From NCBI RefSeq assembly GCF_028502605.1, contig NC_079237.1:868001-932000 (forward strand): a stretch of 64,000 nt of DNA. Direction: 5' to 3'. The notes beneath the pieces are model-generated. The model ran no database searches. It was not told where the DNA came from and was given only the letters and a program-made list of their open reading frames with translations. Shown here in pieces: positions 42,450 to 52,870 of this stretch. Position 1 is the first letter of the stretch. Each line of letters starts with the position of its first letter. Source of the stretch: Trichoderma breve (taxonomy: Eukaryota > Ascomycota > Sordariomycetes > Hypocreales > Hypocreaceae). The translations under genes were made by a program, and so were the position numbers.

Positions 42450-42903
42450 TGGCAGAGCACACCAAGGAGGCCATGGTGCTCTGAAATGCGGTGTTTTTAC
42501 CTAAACGCCCACGATACTATGTTGGAGATGTGTGTAAGCTGGCATGTTTCTCTGACACCTGTCAGCCAGCTGGCCCTCTCCGGAATGTCTCGATTGAAGC
42601 TCCAGCAAAAGGGGATTCACCCACTACCCCCCGTGGGGGGCCCATTATCAACCATTCACTTTACCCTCGTAACGGGGTAGTCAACGATGGCCGTTTGAGC
42701 TCCAAAACGCTCTGGCCACGGATTAAATATCTCCAGGCGGTTAAGAATTTACTCAGGCACACATCTCAGCTTTCACTCCCACCAGGGCTCACACCCACCA
42801 CCCAAGAGTCACGCACCTCTCTCCACCACAAGCTATTCCATCTCTGCATCTCTATAGCAAATACCACCCCATCGATAGCATTTCACACCGTCTGCTCCTT
42901 TCT
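42450..42903. other. Short intergenic space
   Basis: 454 bp between two plus-strand genes; a C-rich leader-like stretch lies before 42904. Nothing else is supported. Confidence 0.45.
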
Positions 42904-43818
42904 ATGGCGCCGGCGAGAAAGAGGCCGAGAGCCGCGCAGTCCGATGATAGAACCACGTCGGTGCTCCTCGCTGATTATCGCACCGCCTGGCTCCTCGCGT
43001 ACGTATCCGTTTCCATATCCCACCCGGCATCGTTTTGGTGACTCCGATACCGTTGTGCCCTTCCATTCCTCCTATCATCTGTCTTCAAAAGGAGCAGTCT
43101 TGTCTATGCCACTCTTTCCCAACTGTTAGCTAAAACTAACTAAAGAAATAAACACAGATCCGACGAGCCATCAGTTGAAATTATCTGCAAAAACGAAACT
43201 TTCAAGGTCCACACGAGCGTCCTCAAGCAGCATTCAGAATACTTTGAAACCTGCCTGAGCAAGCCATTTACCGAGTCGGATGGCGTAGTTCGCTTTGATG
43301 ATATCGAGCCCCGGTACTTGGCATTTTACCTGGGCGTGGCATACAGCTACTCATCCATCATGCCGCACACGCCCCCAGCCCCCTCTATGAATCCCGAGGC
43401 CAAGGCACTGCGCACGCCTCTCCGGGACTATATAGAGGTGTACAAGCTATGTGATCGGTTTCTAAGCACCCAGATGGGCGAATTTATGCTCAAGTGCATC
43501 AAAACGAGCATCGGAGACGGTCACCGTGCCTTGTTTCGCTCGTTTGCGGATGAGGAACAACAAAAGGCGCTAATGAGAGATTTCGCGGATGGATACGAGG
43601 CGCTTGAGCACGGCCATGCGTTGCAAAAGGAGCTTTCGGAGTGGATTATTGAATATTTTGTCGAGGGCATCTCATACGAGGCTTGGGATGGCTATATGGA
43701 AGAGGTGATGCACAGACCCAAGTTTGTGGCGCAAGTTTCCAAGGGATTTGCGAGGAAGTTGTCGGAAGCCATGTCTGCGAGATCCAAGATGAAGCGCAAA
43801 GAGCTTGGCGGTCCATGA
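42904..43818 (+). CDS. BTB/POZ-domain protein
   Basis: Exon 1 is 42904-42998 and exon 2 is 43158-43818; intron 159 bp, long for this window, with a clear AACTAAC branch region and ACACAG acceptor; 251 residues. The first exon encodes a basic tail (MAPARKRPRAAQ) and the start of the domain (SVLLADYRTAWLLA). Exon 2 continues SVEIICKNETFKVHTSVLKQ and HSEYFETCLSKPFTESDGVV, the classic BTB core in which the His-x-x-Val-Leu motif precedes the dimer helices. Fungal BTB-only proteins of this size are abundant; they may be Cullin-3 adaptors, but there is no Kelch or MATH domain to show a substrate. The basic start could be a nuclear signal. Confidence 0.8.
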
Positions 43819-44520
43819 GAAGACGTTTTCTAGGAGAAGATGTTGGTTGGAGAGAACTTTGCTAAGGTGGTATGAGACGGTGAGTTTCATGTACCTAGGT
43901 ATGTGTTGTTGCTCGCGGTGAATGCTGACAGTGGAGGCGGAGTGAAGTCTGAGGGGTTGAGGAGATGAAGCTGCGCTTTCTGCAGGGGGCTTGGCAAAGG
44001 ACTATTATGATTTTCTGGCATGGAATGGCCAGCTTGGTTTGGTACGGCTGGGAGAGCCGCATTGACAACCGCTTTTACTGCTAGCAACGGTCGACAAAGA
44101 ATAGCGGAACTTGCCCTCAAGTGCTAGGTTTGCGATGCACAGCGGGTGCAGCATCGTCTTTGTTTGTTATGTATCAATGAGAAAAGAAAATGTATGGGAA
44201 AATTCGCAGTCGAGGATGTGAAGCTGTAATGAGGTTGGCGATGAGGCCATATATGCCTTCAATTTCTCCGCCACAGCGGATGTGTATATGTATATATATG
44301 AATGCCAGGCTCGAAAACTCCATTCCCCAGTTCCCGTTCAGTCCATCAAACAAAAGAAATATAGCAATGCCCAGCCAGTGTATATAATAAAACTCCCATG
44401 AATGCTTCGCTCAAGGGCAGCCTCAGCCCTGATGCAAATCCCCCCAAATGCCTCGACGTTTTGTGTAGTAATATTTACTTTCAATTTTTTTCACTTTGTT
44501 GTTTTTTTCTTCCTCGGTGG
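43819..44520. other. Convergent intergenic space
   Basis: 702 bp of 3' flanking sequence between the BTB gene and the small minus-strand gene. Nothing recognised. Confidence 0.5.
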
Positions 44521-44934
44521 TTACCGCTTGCCATACTCAGCAACGCCCTTTTCCAAATCCTCCAGGCTCTCCCGCCCGCCATACAAATTCTCCATCATGC
44601 GCTGCCTCTCGGCGGAGTCGTGCTCGAGGGCGAGGGCGGTTTCGCGGCGCTGGGCGCGGGTGGCGTCGAAGTAGGTCTTTGAGGCGTATCCGACGGCAGT
44701 GATGACGGCGGCAGTTTTTAGCCTTTTTGTTGAATTATTTATTAGCATTATTTATTTAATTTTTTTTTTGTTTTGTTGGTGTCTTTTTGTTGATATGGGA
44801 TGTTGGTATGGGGGGACGTGAGAGAGTGCTTACCAGCGTCGGATCGGCGCTCGGCGCGGCGATGGGCGGAGATGTGGCAAAAAGGGCGGGTGCACTCTTG
44901 CGGCGGTTGAGAAGCCTCTGACTGTTGAATTCAT
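44521..44934 (-). CDS. Small probable mitochondrial protein, 100 residues
   Basis: Exon 1 is 44934-44834 and exon 2 is 44722-44521; intron 111 bp (GTAAGC ... TGCTAATA ... AAAAAG). Exon 1 begins MNSTVRGFSTAARVHPPFLP and continues Arg/Pro-rich to RRAPIRRW, a typical amphipathic mitochondrial presequence without acidic residues. Exon 2 has a short hydrophobic stretch (KTAAVITAVGYASKTYFDA), possibly one membrane helix, followed by a charged helical tail (RAQRRETALALEHDSAERQR) ending LEKGVAEYGKR. Simple open-frame calling starts inside the intron and misses the presequence. I do not recognise a named family. The layout (presequence, one helix, coiled tail) resembles small inner-membrane proteins. 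Confidence 0.65.
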
Positions 44935-46195
44935 ATTTGTCGAAGTATGTGATTTAAGAAATGGAGGCGAGAGTGTTTTTTGCAACAGTTCGAGCCAGTA
45001 TATTGCTCGTTTTATGTGGTGTTGTTGTGTTGCGTGTGGTATGTGTGTTGGTGATGGTTGCAGCAGCAGCTTCAGTGTGTAAAGAGAAGCTTCGTCTAAA
45101 ACAACTCGAATTTATTTCGTAGCTTACGCCACCAGGTCTATATTCAAAAAAGGAGAGAGTGGCTCAGCTCCTTAACTACAAGCAAGAAAACAAGAAATCA
45201 TGTGAGAAGTGCCCGGGGACTAAAACTGTGTCCATGTCCCCCAATTTCCCTTCCGTCACATTGGCGTGGCATGTGCGTTTCTTTTTGGTTTGGGTGGCCA
45301 TACTCCGATGTAATAGTAGAGCCACTGGTCGAACCATTAGAGCGAGATGGGACAATTAGCCGCGGCGTCCGATTCGACGGGAGAACGCGGGGAGGGTGGC
45401 ATTGATGGGCGGACCTGTGGGGTAAGGAGGGAGCCTTTGGAGCTTGGTCCGAGGTTATGAGAGGCTGTTTCATTTACGAGAGCAATATACAGGAGTTGTG
45501 TATGTTACATGGCCGGGTCTTAGTCGATGTCTGTACTAAGGTATGAAGAATGAGGGTGAGTATCTTAGTCGTAGTTGAAACTGGCTGCATGTATGCATCA
45601 TGTGTTGTCACATCTTTTGAAAATCTCTCTCAAACTAAGGTAACTAACTCGCATATCTCTTCGGTACTTGCCCTTGTCCTCGTCGGCAGAGGCCGTCTCT
45701 TTTGTCTGCCGCTGCTTATTATTTGTGGTTGCACTGTTGCATACCCATCGCCTGATTTCCCCTGGCGGTGCGCCAACAATCGTGTGACCACCGATACCTA
45801 ACACGCCGTAATCCCTTTTCCCGGCGTCCGAAATCTTACATGTCCTACAGGTTGCAGAATCTTTGTCTTCATGCAAACTGATAAAAGAATTTTCAAAATT
45901 GAAACGGTATTATTGTTGTTGTTATTATGCGTACAGTAGTGAGGCTCTGAATGCCGTCAATTACCGGCTGCCCGGATTTTACCGCTCTCAGTCAAGACAC
46001 ACAGACCACCGCAAACGGCACGGCTTTCCATGTTTCCAGTTCCTTTCGGCAATCCAAAAGTTCCCTCTTCCCTCATAGCCGAACACAGCCAGCGAAAACT
46101 AATGAAGCAGAAAAAAAAAAGGCTCACGATTCGCTAAATATATGCTCCGTACTCAAACACTAACTACTACAGCACAATAAGGCTCTCTCTCTCTC
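44935..46195. other. Intergenic 1.3 kb
   Basis: Between two minus-strand genes. Short open frames on both strands carry no recognisable feature; a (CT)n-like run (CTCTCTCTCTCTC) lies at about 46183-46197. Confidence 0.45.
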
Positions 46196-47269
46196 TCAAT
46201 GCTGTGGCAGCCCGTCGTCTCCGTGCTTCTGCCTCGTATCCCTCCATAACGGACCTCTGGCTGCCGTTCCAACTCCTCCAACATATCCAACGTCCTTGTC
46301 CAGATCCAAACCTTTGATGAGGCCAATTGGTTTGGGCACCAGATCCGGGCTCTTCTTATTGTCGCCTTGATCCGGCTCATCATCTTCATCGTCATGACTC
46401 GAGTCTCCTCCCAGCAGCGGATACTTGTCCAGCCACTCCTGCCAAACCTCGTCACACTGCTCACTACCTCGGCAAGGCACCCTCTCGAAGCACTTCTCCC
46501 TGTCCAGCAGCCAGTAATGCAAAAGCACCGCTGAAAGCAACTCGGCCACGATCCACGGCTTCCACGCCCAGCCGCGTTGTCGCATGTGTCTCTCGTCGTG
46601 GCATCGCCAGAGCTCACTCGTCAGCAAGAACCGCATGACGCACCCTTCTTGCGTCCATGGCAGCGGCCTGTCCGTTTGTACCGCCTTGTCAGCCTGGTGA
46701 GGAGGCTGCAGTGTACGATGGACAACCAGCTCGGTGTAGTCGTCATCTAGTCTTGATGTATCCAACGTCTCGATGAGGCTGCGGAACCGAGGCATCGTCA
46801 CCGAGAGCGTTTCTCGCAGGCGGGGCTCTATGGTGAAATTGAGGTCGTTCTTTTGGCAGAGGTATCGAAAGTCGAGATACGCTGCTCTCACGGGTGGCGA
46901 GGTAGCAAAGGCCTCAATCGACTGGGCTTTGAGCAGCACATCGCTCTGCTTTTCGATGGAGGGCCATATCCGTGTGGCTGCGAGGTACGCAAAATGCGTC
47001 TGGATGTCCTTTACTAAAATGTCATCCACGCTTCGTTCCTTGTCACCCAGCAGGTAGTCGGGCAGGTAGAAGCGGGTCGTCTTAAAGACGTTACAGCAGC
47101 GCAACACGCACTCTTCATTGCCGCATAGTTTCTGCGAGGGAAGAGGCCGGCCGTGCGAATACTGCTCTTCCCGGCGCCGTCTCTCGTCTCGTTCTCGACG
47201 GCGGAGTGTGAGAGCCACAGGGCTAGGAGGCGAAGAGGAGATGCGGTCGCTACTAGGTGGCGTGCTCAT
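46196..47269 (-). CDS. Conserved-looking fungal protein of unknown function, 357 residues
   Basis: Single exon from ATG 47269 to stop 46196. The N-terminus is Ser/Pro-rich, then Arg-rich (LTLRRRERDERRRREEQY). A Cys cluster follows (CGNEECVLRCC, residues about 49-59), then TTRFYLPDYLLGDKERSVDD and a mostly helical middle with several Trp (SELWRCHDERHMRQRGWAWK). The end is acidic (SSHDDEDDEPDQGDNKK). I do not recognise a family. The composition and the full-length open frame in an otherwise gene-dense block argue that it is real. The Cys cluster could bind metal. Confidence 0.62.
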   Translation of the reverse strand: MSTPPSSDRISSSPPSPVALTLRRRERDERRRREEQYSHGRPLPSQKLCGNEECVLRCCNVFKTTRFYLPDYLLGDKERSVDDILVKDIQTHFAYLAATRIWPSIEKQSDVLLKAQSIEAFATSPPVRAAYLDFRYLCQKNDLNFTIEPRLRETLSVTMPRFRSLIETLDTSRLDDDYTELVVHRTLQPPHQADKAVQTDRPLPWTQEGCVMRFLLTSELWRCHDERHMRQRGWAWKPWIVAELLSAVLLHYWLLDREKCFERVPCRGSEQCDEVWQEWLDKYPLLGGDSSHDDEDDEPDQGDNKKSPDLVPKPIGLIKGLDLDKDVGYVGGVGTAARGPLWRDTRQKHGDDGLPQH

Positions 47270-47896
47270 TGTGTAAGACTGTGTAAGAACTGTAGAGCTT
47301 TTGTACTCTGTATTTCCGTTTCCACATGTAAGTGAAGCTTCTCCTAGCTCACTTTATACTCCTGTAGAGAAACCGCCACATGGAGATGGATGTAGACATG
47401 GCGAGACCGCATCCGGCATATGCTCTACACCCTGCGTGTTCGGCAACGGTAAAGCACACAGACGCTTTGAACATGTAGCCCTGGCTGCAAACAAGACTCT
47501 GGGTCAAGATATGAAGCTGCCCGTTGTTCACTTTGAAGCTTGAAGGTGGTGAATAGTTGCGAAGAGGAGAAGTCGTAGGGAGGTGAGCTGTGTTGCGTTG
47601 CGTTGTGTTGAGGCCAACGGCGTACTAGAGCCGCCAAACAGGAACTCCCGCTTAACTTTAATTCCCATGGCGTGTGTCCCGTAACAAGAGTCTGCAAGTC
47701 GCCGATTTATTTGAACATCTGAGGATACGGACGGGATCTTATGCTGCTCTTGTTCGGCCTCATGTAGAACTTGATCGTGCCCTACGAGATGCATTCACCG
47801 CGTGTCTATACAGATGAAGAAGCTCATTGGCATTGACCCATGTATTTAGCTTGAACTGGAAAAGGATGGATAATTAAAAAAGAAAAAAGAACAGAT
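47270..47896. other. Intergenic
   Basis: 627 bp between two minus-strand genes, holding the promoter of the orphan gene and the 3' end of the methyltransferase gene. Nothing else is recognised. Confidence 0.45.
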
Positions 47897-49114
47897 TCAC
47901 CACAAATATCCCCTACATTTCCGGCTCTTACACAAACACTTGGCCATATCCCCCGCACTCGCACCCTCCATCCCACCCCCATCCTCCGTAACCCCATCGA
48001 CATAATCAAACGTCAACTCCTCCCCACGCGGAATATCGCGAATGGCAAACAGCGCAAGGTCGTGAATGTGCTTGTCAGCGTGGTCGCCGACGCGCGCAAA
48101 GATGCGCAGGTTGGGCTCGCACGAGTGGTTGATGAAGCGCGTCGGGCCCGAGAGGAACTCGCCGTCGACCTCGAGCGGCGGACCCTTGAGGCGCGGGTCC
48201 AGCGACTCCGGGTGGGTGAACTTGTCGAGGGCGAAGAGGTAGACGTCCTTGCGCTTGGAGACGGCCGAGGCGGCGCGGCGGCGGTCGGCTTCGGCGGAGG
48301 TGATGATTTCGCCGAGGTAGCGGTCGACGAACTGGCCCTTTTTGATGGCTACTTGGGTGCGGACTCCTGGTCAAGAGGTTAGCGAACATTCTCGGGGGGG
48401 ATGCTGATGGATGACCATATCAACTCACCCCATCCTCTGTCGTCGGTACGAAAGATTTGCAGCGGAATGGTTCGCCCGCGTTCAACGACCCTGTTGGGGC
48501 AGTCTTTGGAGCATGAGCAGCCCGCGTGGCACTCGTATAGCGGCTCCTTGGAGTTGAGCATCTTGGACCGTAAAAGACCTGCTTTAGCCCCGTGGGTGTG
48601 ATAGGCATACGCCTTTCTCTTCTGCCTGACCTTGTCCTTACGCCCTGCTTCTGGTCCATCGCCATTAGCTCCGTTCGCGTGAATGTCCTCATCTTCATTG
48701 CTACTGCTGTCCTCTTCCTCTCCCAGGTCGGCGAGGCAGAGACATCCCATGTACTGGCACTCGCTGTCGCTTTCACAGGAGCAGCCGCTGCGGAAACTAT
48801 CCTCAGCTGGTTCAACGCCCTGGCCCAGGACCATGCGGTCTATAAAGCGGAAGTTGGGCGGGATGACGGCCTGGTCCTTGGCATTGACGATGGTGACGGG
48901 AGTGGTTTGGTGGATGGGAAAGGCGCGGAGTTGGCAGAAGTGGCAAGAGTCTTTTTCGGCAGCATGCTCCTATCTTGTTGGTTAGAATGTGCTTGGATGG
49001 TGGTTTCTCATAATAAATGGCAGAGAGATGATATTCTTGTCTCTTTTTTATGGCCATTGCGCGGCTTACCGGCTGGTCGTGGAAGAAAAAGTGTTGCCCT
49101 GTGACGGCCTCCAT
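47897..49114 (-). CDS. dim-5: Histone H3 lysine-9 methyltransferase, DIM-5/Clr4 (SUV39) type
   Basis: Exons 49114-49070, 48969-48429 and 48366-47897; introns 100 and 62 bp; 351 residues. The pre-SET domain has the Cys-rich zinc cluster (GCSCESDSECQYMGCLCL ... ECHAGCSCSKDCPNRVVERG). The SET domain has GQFVDRYLGEIITSAEADRR, RFINHSCEPNLRIFARVGDH (cofactor site) and ELTFDYVDG (catalytic Tyr). The post-SET tail is KCLCKSRKCRGYLW with its three Cys. There is no chromodomain, which matches Neurospora DIM-5 rather than yeast Clr4. The enzyme trimethylates H3K9 to found heterochromatin and, in Neurospora, directs DNA methylation of RIP-mutated sequences. An acidic insert (about 25 residues, EEEDSSSNEDEDIHANGANG) lengthens the pre-SET loop compared with what I recall of Neurospora. 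Confidence 0.95.
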
Positions 49115-50887
49115 AGTTGTTAGGTCGTCCGGTTCTTCTCTTCACTTGATTGATATGCTTTGTGAAATCTCGTGTCTTGTCATGAAATGGATGAGTTGGT
49201 CATTGAGCATGACATCTGACTTGGGGCGGGAGGCGAATATGGTTTTAGAGATGCAGGTGGATGCTAAAACGAATGAATAAATGACGCTATCATGGATGAC
49301 TGATGTTCAAGGCATTGGATGAAGATGAATGTTGCATTATCGAGTGAAGGTGTGTGGTATGGAGGATCGCCAGCAGATTGCCACAGTTCATTTTCGACCT
49401 AACCTGGAGCTCTCGGTGAGAACCTGAGGTACCCAAATCAATCACGGTGAGTGCACGAGCAAACGGGTTCGGTGACAAGGCCTTGCTTGCCGGTGGATCA
49501 TTTTGCTTGAATTTTGCTTGGCTACTGATCCACCTGCAAGGGAGAGCAAGCGTCTGTGTTGTGCATGTCAATTACGCGCAGATGCTGTACTCGTACTGGA
49601 TAGTCTAATCTGTCTGTCTGTGCAATGAGAATGGATGGATAGATGATGATTCCTAACGAACCCCCTACACTACATTAGCACTGCAACTAGTATGTAGATT
49701 AGTAGGCAACACCTCAATGATTGATACCAAGTAAACGCTCTCTTTGTGCCTGTAAGATGGAAGCAACTACGTCAACGCGGCCACCATGGAAGCTTTTATT
49801 ATGGACATGCGCCGCCACCAGAACGCATGGAAGCATCATCATCATCAGCCTCTCATCAATGGCTTGCGTCCCTTGGCTGTCCTTTGATGAATCAGCAACT
49901 CAATACATGTACTCGTAATACATACGAAGCCTCTATCAGGTAGGCGATGGATGGAATCTGGCCGAGTAGCGCTGCGCCATCGCTCTGTTGGCCCTGAAGC
50001 TTCAGTGGATGCGTTCGGTTCGGTTCAGTGGGCGGATATGGCGGGTCTTCTCGCCTAGAGCTCGCTGACAAACGGGGCCCGGCTTGGAGCTTCAGCGGAT
50101 CGATCCATTGATCTCATTTGTCGCATCCGCCAGCACGTGTAAATGGCCATCTTTGGTTCTCTCTCTCTTGTCTTGTCCTGTCCTGTCTTGTCTGCTCGTA
50201 TTCACCAGCTCGTTTAATCATCTACCTTATCTACAGAGTTTTTAATTCAATCGCAATTTATTCATCAATTCATTAACACTGCACAGCTCCCTGCTGCAGA
50301 TAACCCGGAGATACACTTCCTCGTCGGCGTTTAATACCTTGTCATTGTCACTCTCACCTCACTCTGTCATTCTCTCTTATTCCCCCGAACCCCGGTCCTG
50401 TCAGTTCTCCTCCAAAAACCTCACAACACACTTCGGCTCGACATCCATCCCAAAAAGCTTTTCCCCCACTGGCCTGGCCCAAAAAGATAGCCTTTTTTCC
50501 CTCCCTCACAGCCACAACAGAGTTGCGCTGGTGCAGCGCCAGTCAGCTGCGCCGTTTCCCGACAAGCTCCAACCTGGCCGGTCGTTTCGTTTGTCCCGCA
50601 GTTGGAACCAAGAACCAAAAGGCTTCAAAGAGGCTGAGGTTTCCCGTTTACCATCTCTCGGTCCTTTTGCCTTGGCTTCTTTTTCCTTATTTTTAATTTT
50701 ATTTTGTTTCTATTCTTATTCCCCTCTGGCCAACTTGTGTGATTCTCTGGTGTCTGGCATCCGCAGCCAGATCTGGTATGGCGTTGGCCAGCTCTCCATC
50801 CACCCTCTCGTTGCGAAGCGTTGCGAGCTGAGACGCCACAAGCAAAGCAAAGCAAAGCTCAGCTAAACCACCACCCAAGGCGACATC
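49115..50887. other. Intergenic 1.8 kb, divergent promoters
   Basis: Upstream of both the methyltransferase (minus) and the UBTD gene (plus). Bases about 50155-50200 are a TGTC/TCTTG-rich pyrimidine stretch. An open frame at 50339-50866 ends just before the UBTD start and has leader-like composition, so I treat it as 5' untranslated sequence. Confidence 0.5.
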
Positions 50888-51931
50888 ATGGTGCGCAAAA
50901 TATCCTCTTCTCTATTTGCTGCCTTCACTATAAATCACTAACTGCGATGCGCTCTTCCAGGGCTGTTGCTTCTCTCGTTCCGCGGGTCCAAACTCGCCCT
51001 ATCCCGGAGGCGTCCCCGATGCCTCCTCTCGCGCCATCAACCCGCCGCCCTTGACCTTGCCAGAGGGAATCATATCCACCAACCCGCAGGCCGCTGCCCT
51101 GAGCCATCACCACCGCCGCCGTCGGGACCCTCGCCCTCTCGACCAGCACATCAACCGGCCGCTTCGCCGCCACCGATGGACGTCCACCCAGCGAGTGTGG
51201 ACTCGCCGTGACCTCGTCAAGGAGCGCGCCGAGTTCTTCGACACCAGAGTCGTCTGCCGACCCGAGATCTGGCAGACGCTGCACGCCGCGCTGCAGGTCC
51301 TGTGGGAGGCCAACCCGGAGGATTCCCAGGACGAGGACAATGCCCTGGCCACGGCCCAGACCATTCTCACGGCCGCCGAGATCTCCCTGCCGACGGGCAA
51401 TCTTGTGAATGGTGCGTACGACGCCCTGGGCAACTTGTATGCGCTGCCCGAGTGGGTCGTGGCAGACCCGGACAACCTGGCGGATGACCGAGACCCGGAT
51501 GCCAAGGGCGACGCATCGACTGCGGGCGAAGAAACCGCCGGAGAGGATGACGACGACGCCGACTCGGAAGAGGCCGAGAGGAGGAGGGAAGAAAAGGGCA
51601 AGGGAGTGCTAGACGAGCGAGAGATGGTCACTTTCCGCGCACGGTTGAGCGAGACGGGCCGGGACATTAAAGTCACCATGGCCAAAACAGACAGCGTGCG
51701 GAGTGTTATCAAAAAGATTACAGAGCAGTCAACAGTGAGTTTCCTCTTTGCTTTGTCGCCGTGTTATTGTTTCTTATTGTATTGGTTGGCTAATATTTTC
51801 ATCTGCAGCTTCCCCCAGACAAGAAAATTCGCCTGGCATACATGGGCAAGATGCTCAAGGAAAACTCTTCGCTCGAAGCCCAGGGCTGGCACGCCGGCCA
51901 CGTCATAAACGCCTTGGTTTTCAACCGATGA
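50888..51931 (+). CDS. UBTD1/2-like ubiquitin-domain protein, N-terminal lipidation motif
   Basis: Three exons: 50888-50890 (the ATG alone), 50961-51734 and 51809-51931; introns 70 and 74 bp; 299 residues. The one-codon first exon is supported by ATG|GTGCGC, a CACTAACTG branch point and TTCCAG|GGC. It yields MGCCFSRSAG, a textbook N-myristoylation (Gly2) plus palmitoylation (Cys3, Cys4) start, as in UBTD/DC-UbP proteins; any other start loses it. The domain then reads LDQHINRPLRRHRWTSTQRV, KERAEFFDTRVVCRPEIWQT and NALATAQTILTAAEISLPTG, the UBTD-type ubiquitin-binding domain. An acidic linker (EDDDDADSEEAERR) leads to a ubiquitin-like fold (SETGRDIKVTMAKTDSVRSV ... PPDKKIRLAYMGKMLKENSS). Animal relatives link ubiquitin ligases to p53/stress control; the fungal role is unknown. 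Confidence 0.9.
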
Positions 51932-52870
51932 CCCCATCCTACTACTACTTCCTCCTCCTCCTAACCCTTCACATCCTTCCCGCCTCAGAATTCCCTAATC
52001 TCCTACTCACATATTCTATTTCCTTTGGCCTCGTCTGGATAATACCCCATATTTCTTCTTTCTTCTTCTTCTTCTTCTTCTTCTCAACGCTGCGAACTTG
52101 GAGTTCTAACGGAGTATTTATTTTATTTCCATTCATCATTTGCACAAGAACGTTCTTATTTATACCCACACAAAATACACTACACTCTGCCAAAGTACAT
52201 ATGACGACAACGGCAAGGAAGAGCAGCAGCGGACGACACAGACGAGAGAAATGGCACGGGCCTGTATCTAAAGAACTTTTTTTTTGGTCTGTCTGTTGGA
52301 GGGAAAGCATACAAGCTACTCATTACGGTTTATAACGCTACAAATACTATTTAATCGATATTTCGCTACCAATTTTCAAGGTAGTCATAAACTTTTAACA
52401 CAAGAAACAAAACAAGATCTTTTTTAAATGCTGTCAAGATTTCCGCCTACATCAAAAACAGTACACGCAACTAAACCCGCATCTTCCCCATTCCCTCCCC
52501 TCCTTTTATATTCCCAGCTCTCCAGTAGAAGATCGAAATAGGCCAATTGAGATGCCTATCCACTATTGCAACTACTCCCAATCCCCGCCCACCATCTGAA
52601 TCCCTTCTTTTGCCTCGTTAAAAGATATAAACAGAGTAAGTATAGGTAAAAAAAGCAAAGAAGACACCCCCGCACAAACCACCATCTAACCGGTTCTACA
52701 AACGAATAAAAGAAAGACAGCATTCCCTCATGAAAATACGCAAAGAATAAGAGAGAGAAAAAAATAATAAAAGGGGATTCGTAAGATTATCTAAATTTTT
52801 TTGGTGGTGTGTGCGTTGTGTGTATCTTTAAGTCTTCTTTCTTCCTTCCGGTATCGGGTTGTTCCTATGT
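51932..52870. other. Convergent intergenic space with TTC microsatellite
   Basis: 939 bp of 3' sequence between the UBTD and coatomer genes, with the (TTC)n run at 52053-52084 and several A/T homopolymers. No gene is seen. Confidence 0.5.
52053..52084 (+). repeat. (TTC)n microsatellite
   Basis: About 32 bases of nearly perfect TTC repeats in the 3' untranslated region of the UBTD gene. Confidence 0.85.

Noticed and set aside
50339..50866. 175-codon frame upstream of the UBTD gene
   Set aside because: Pyrimidine-rich leader composition; the UBTD start with its lipidation motif lies just downstream and in a different exon structure.
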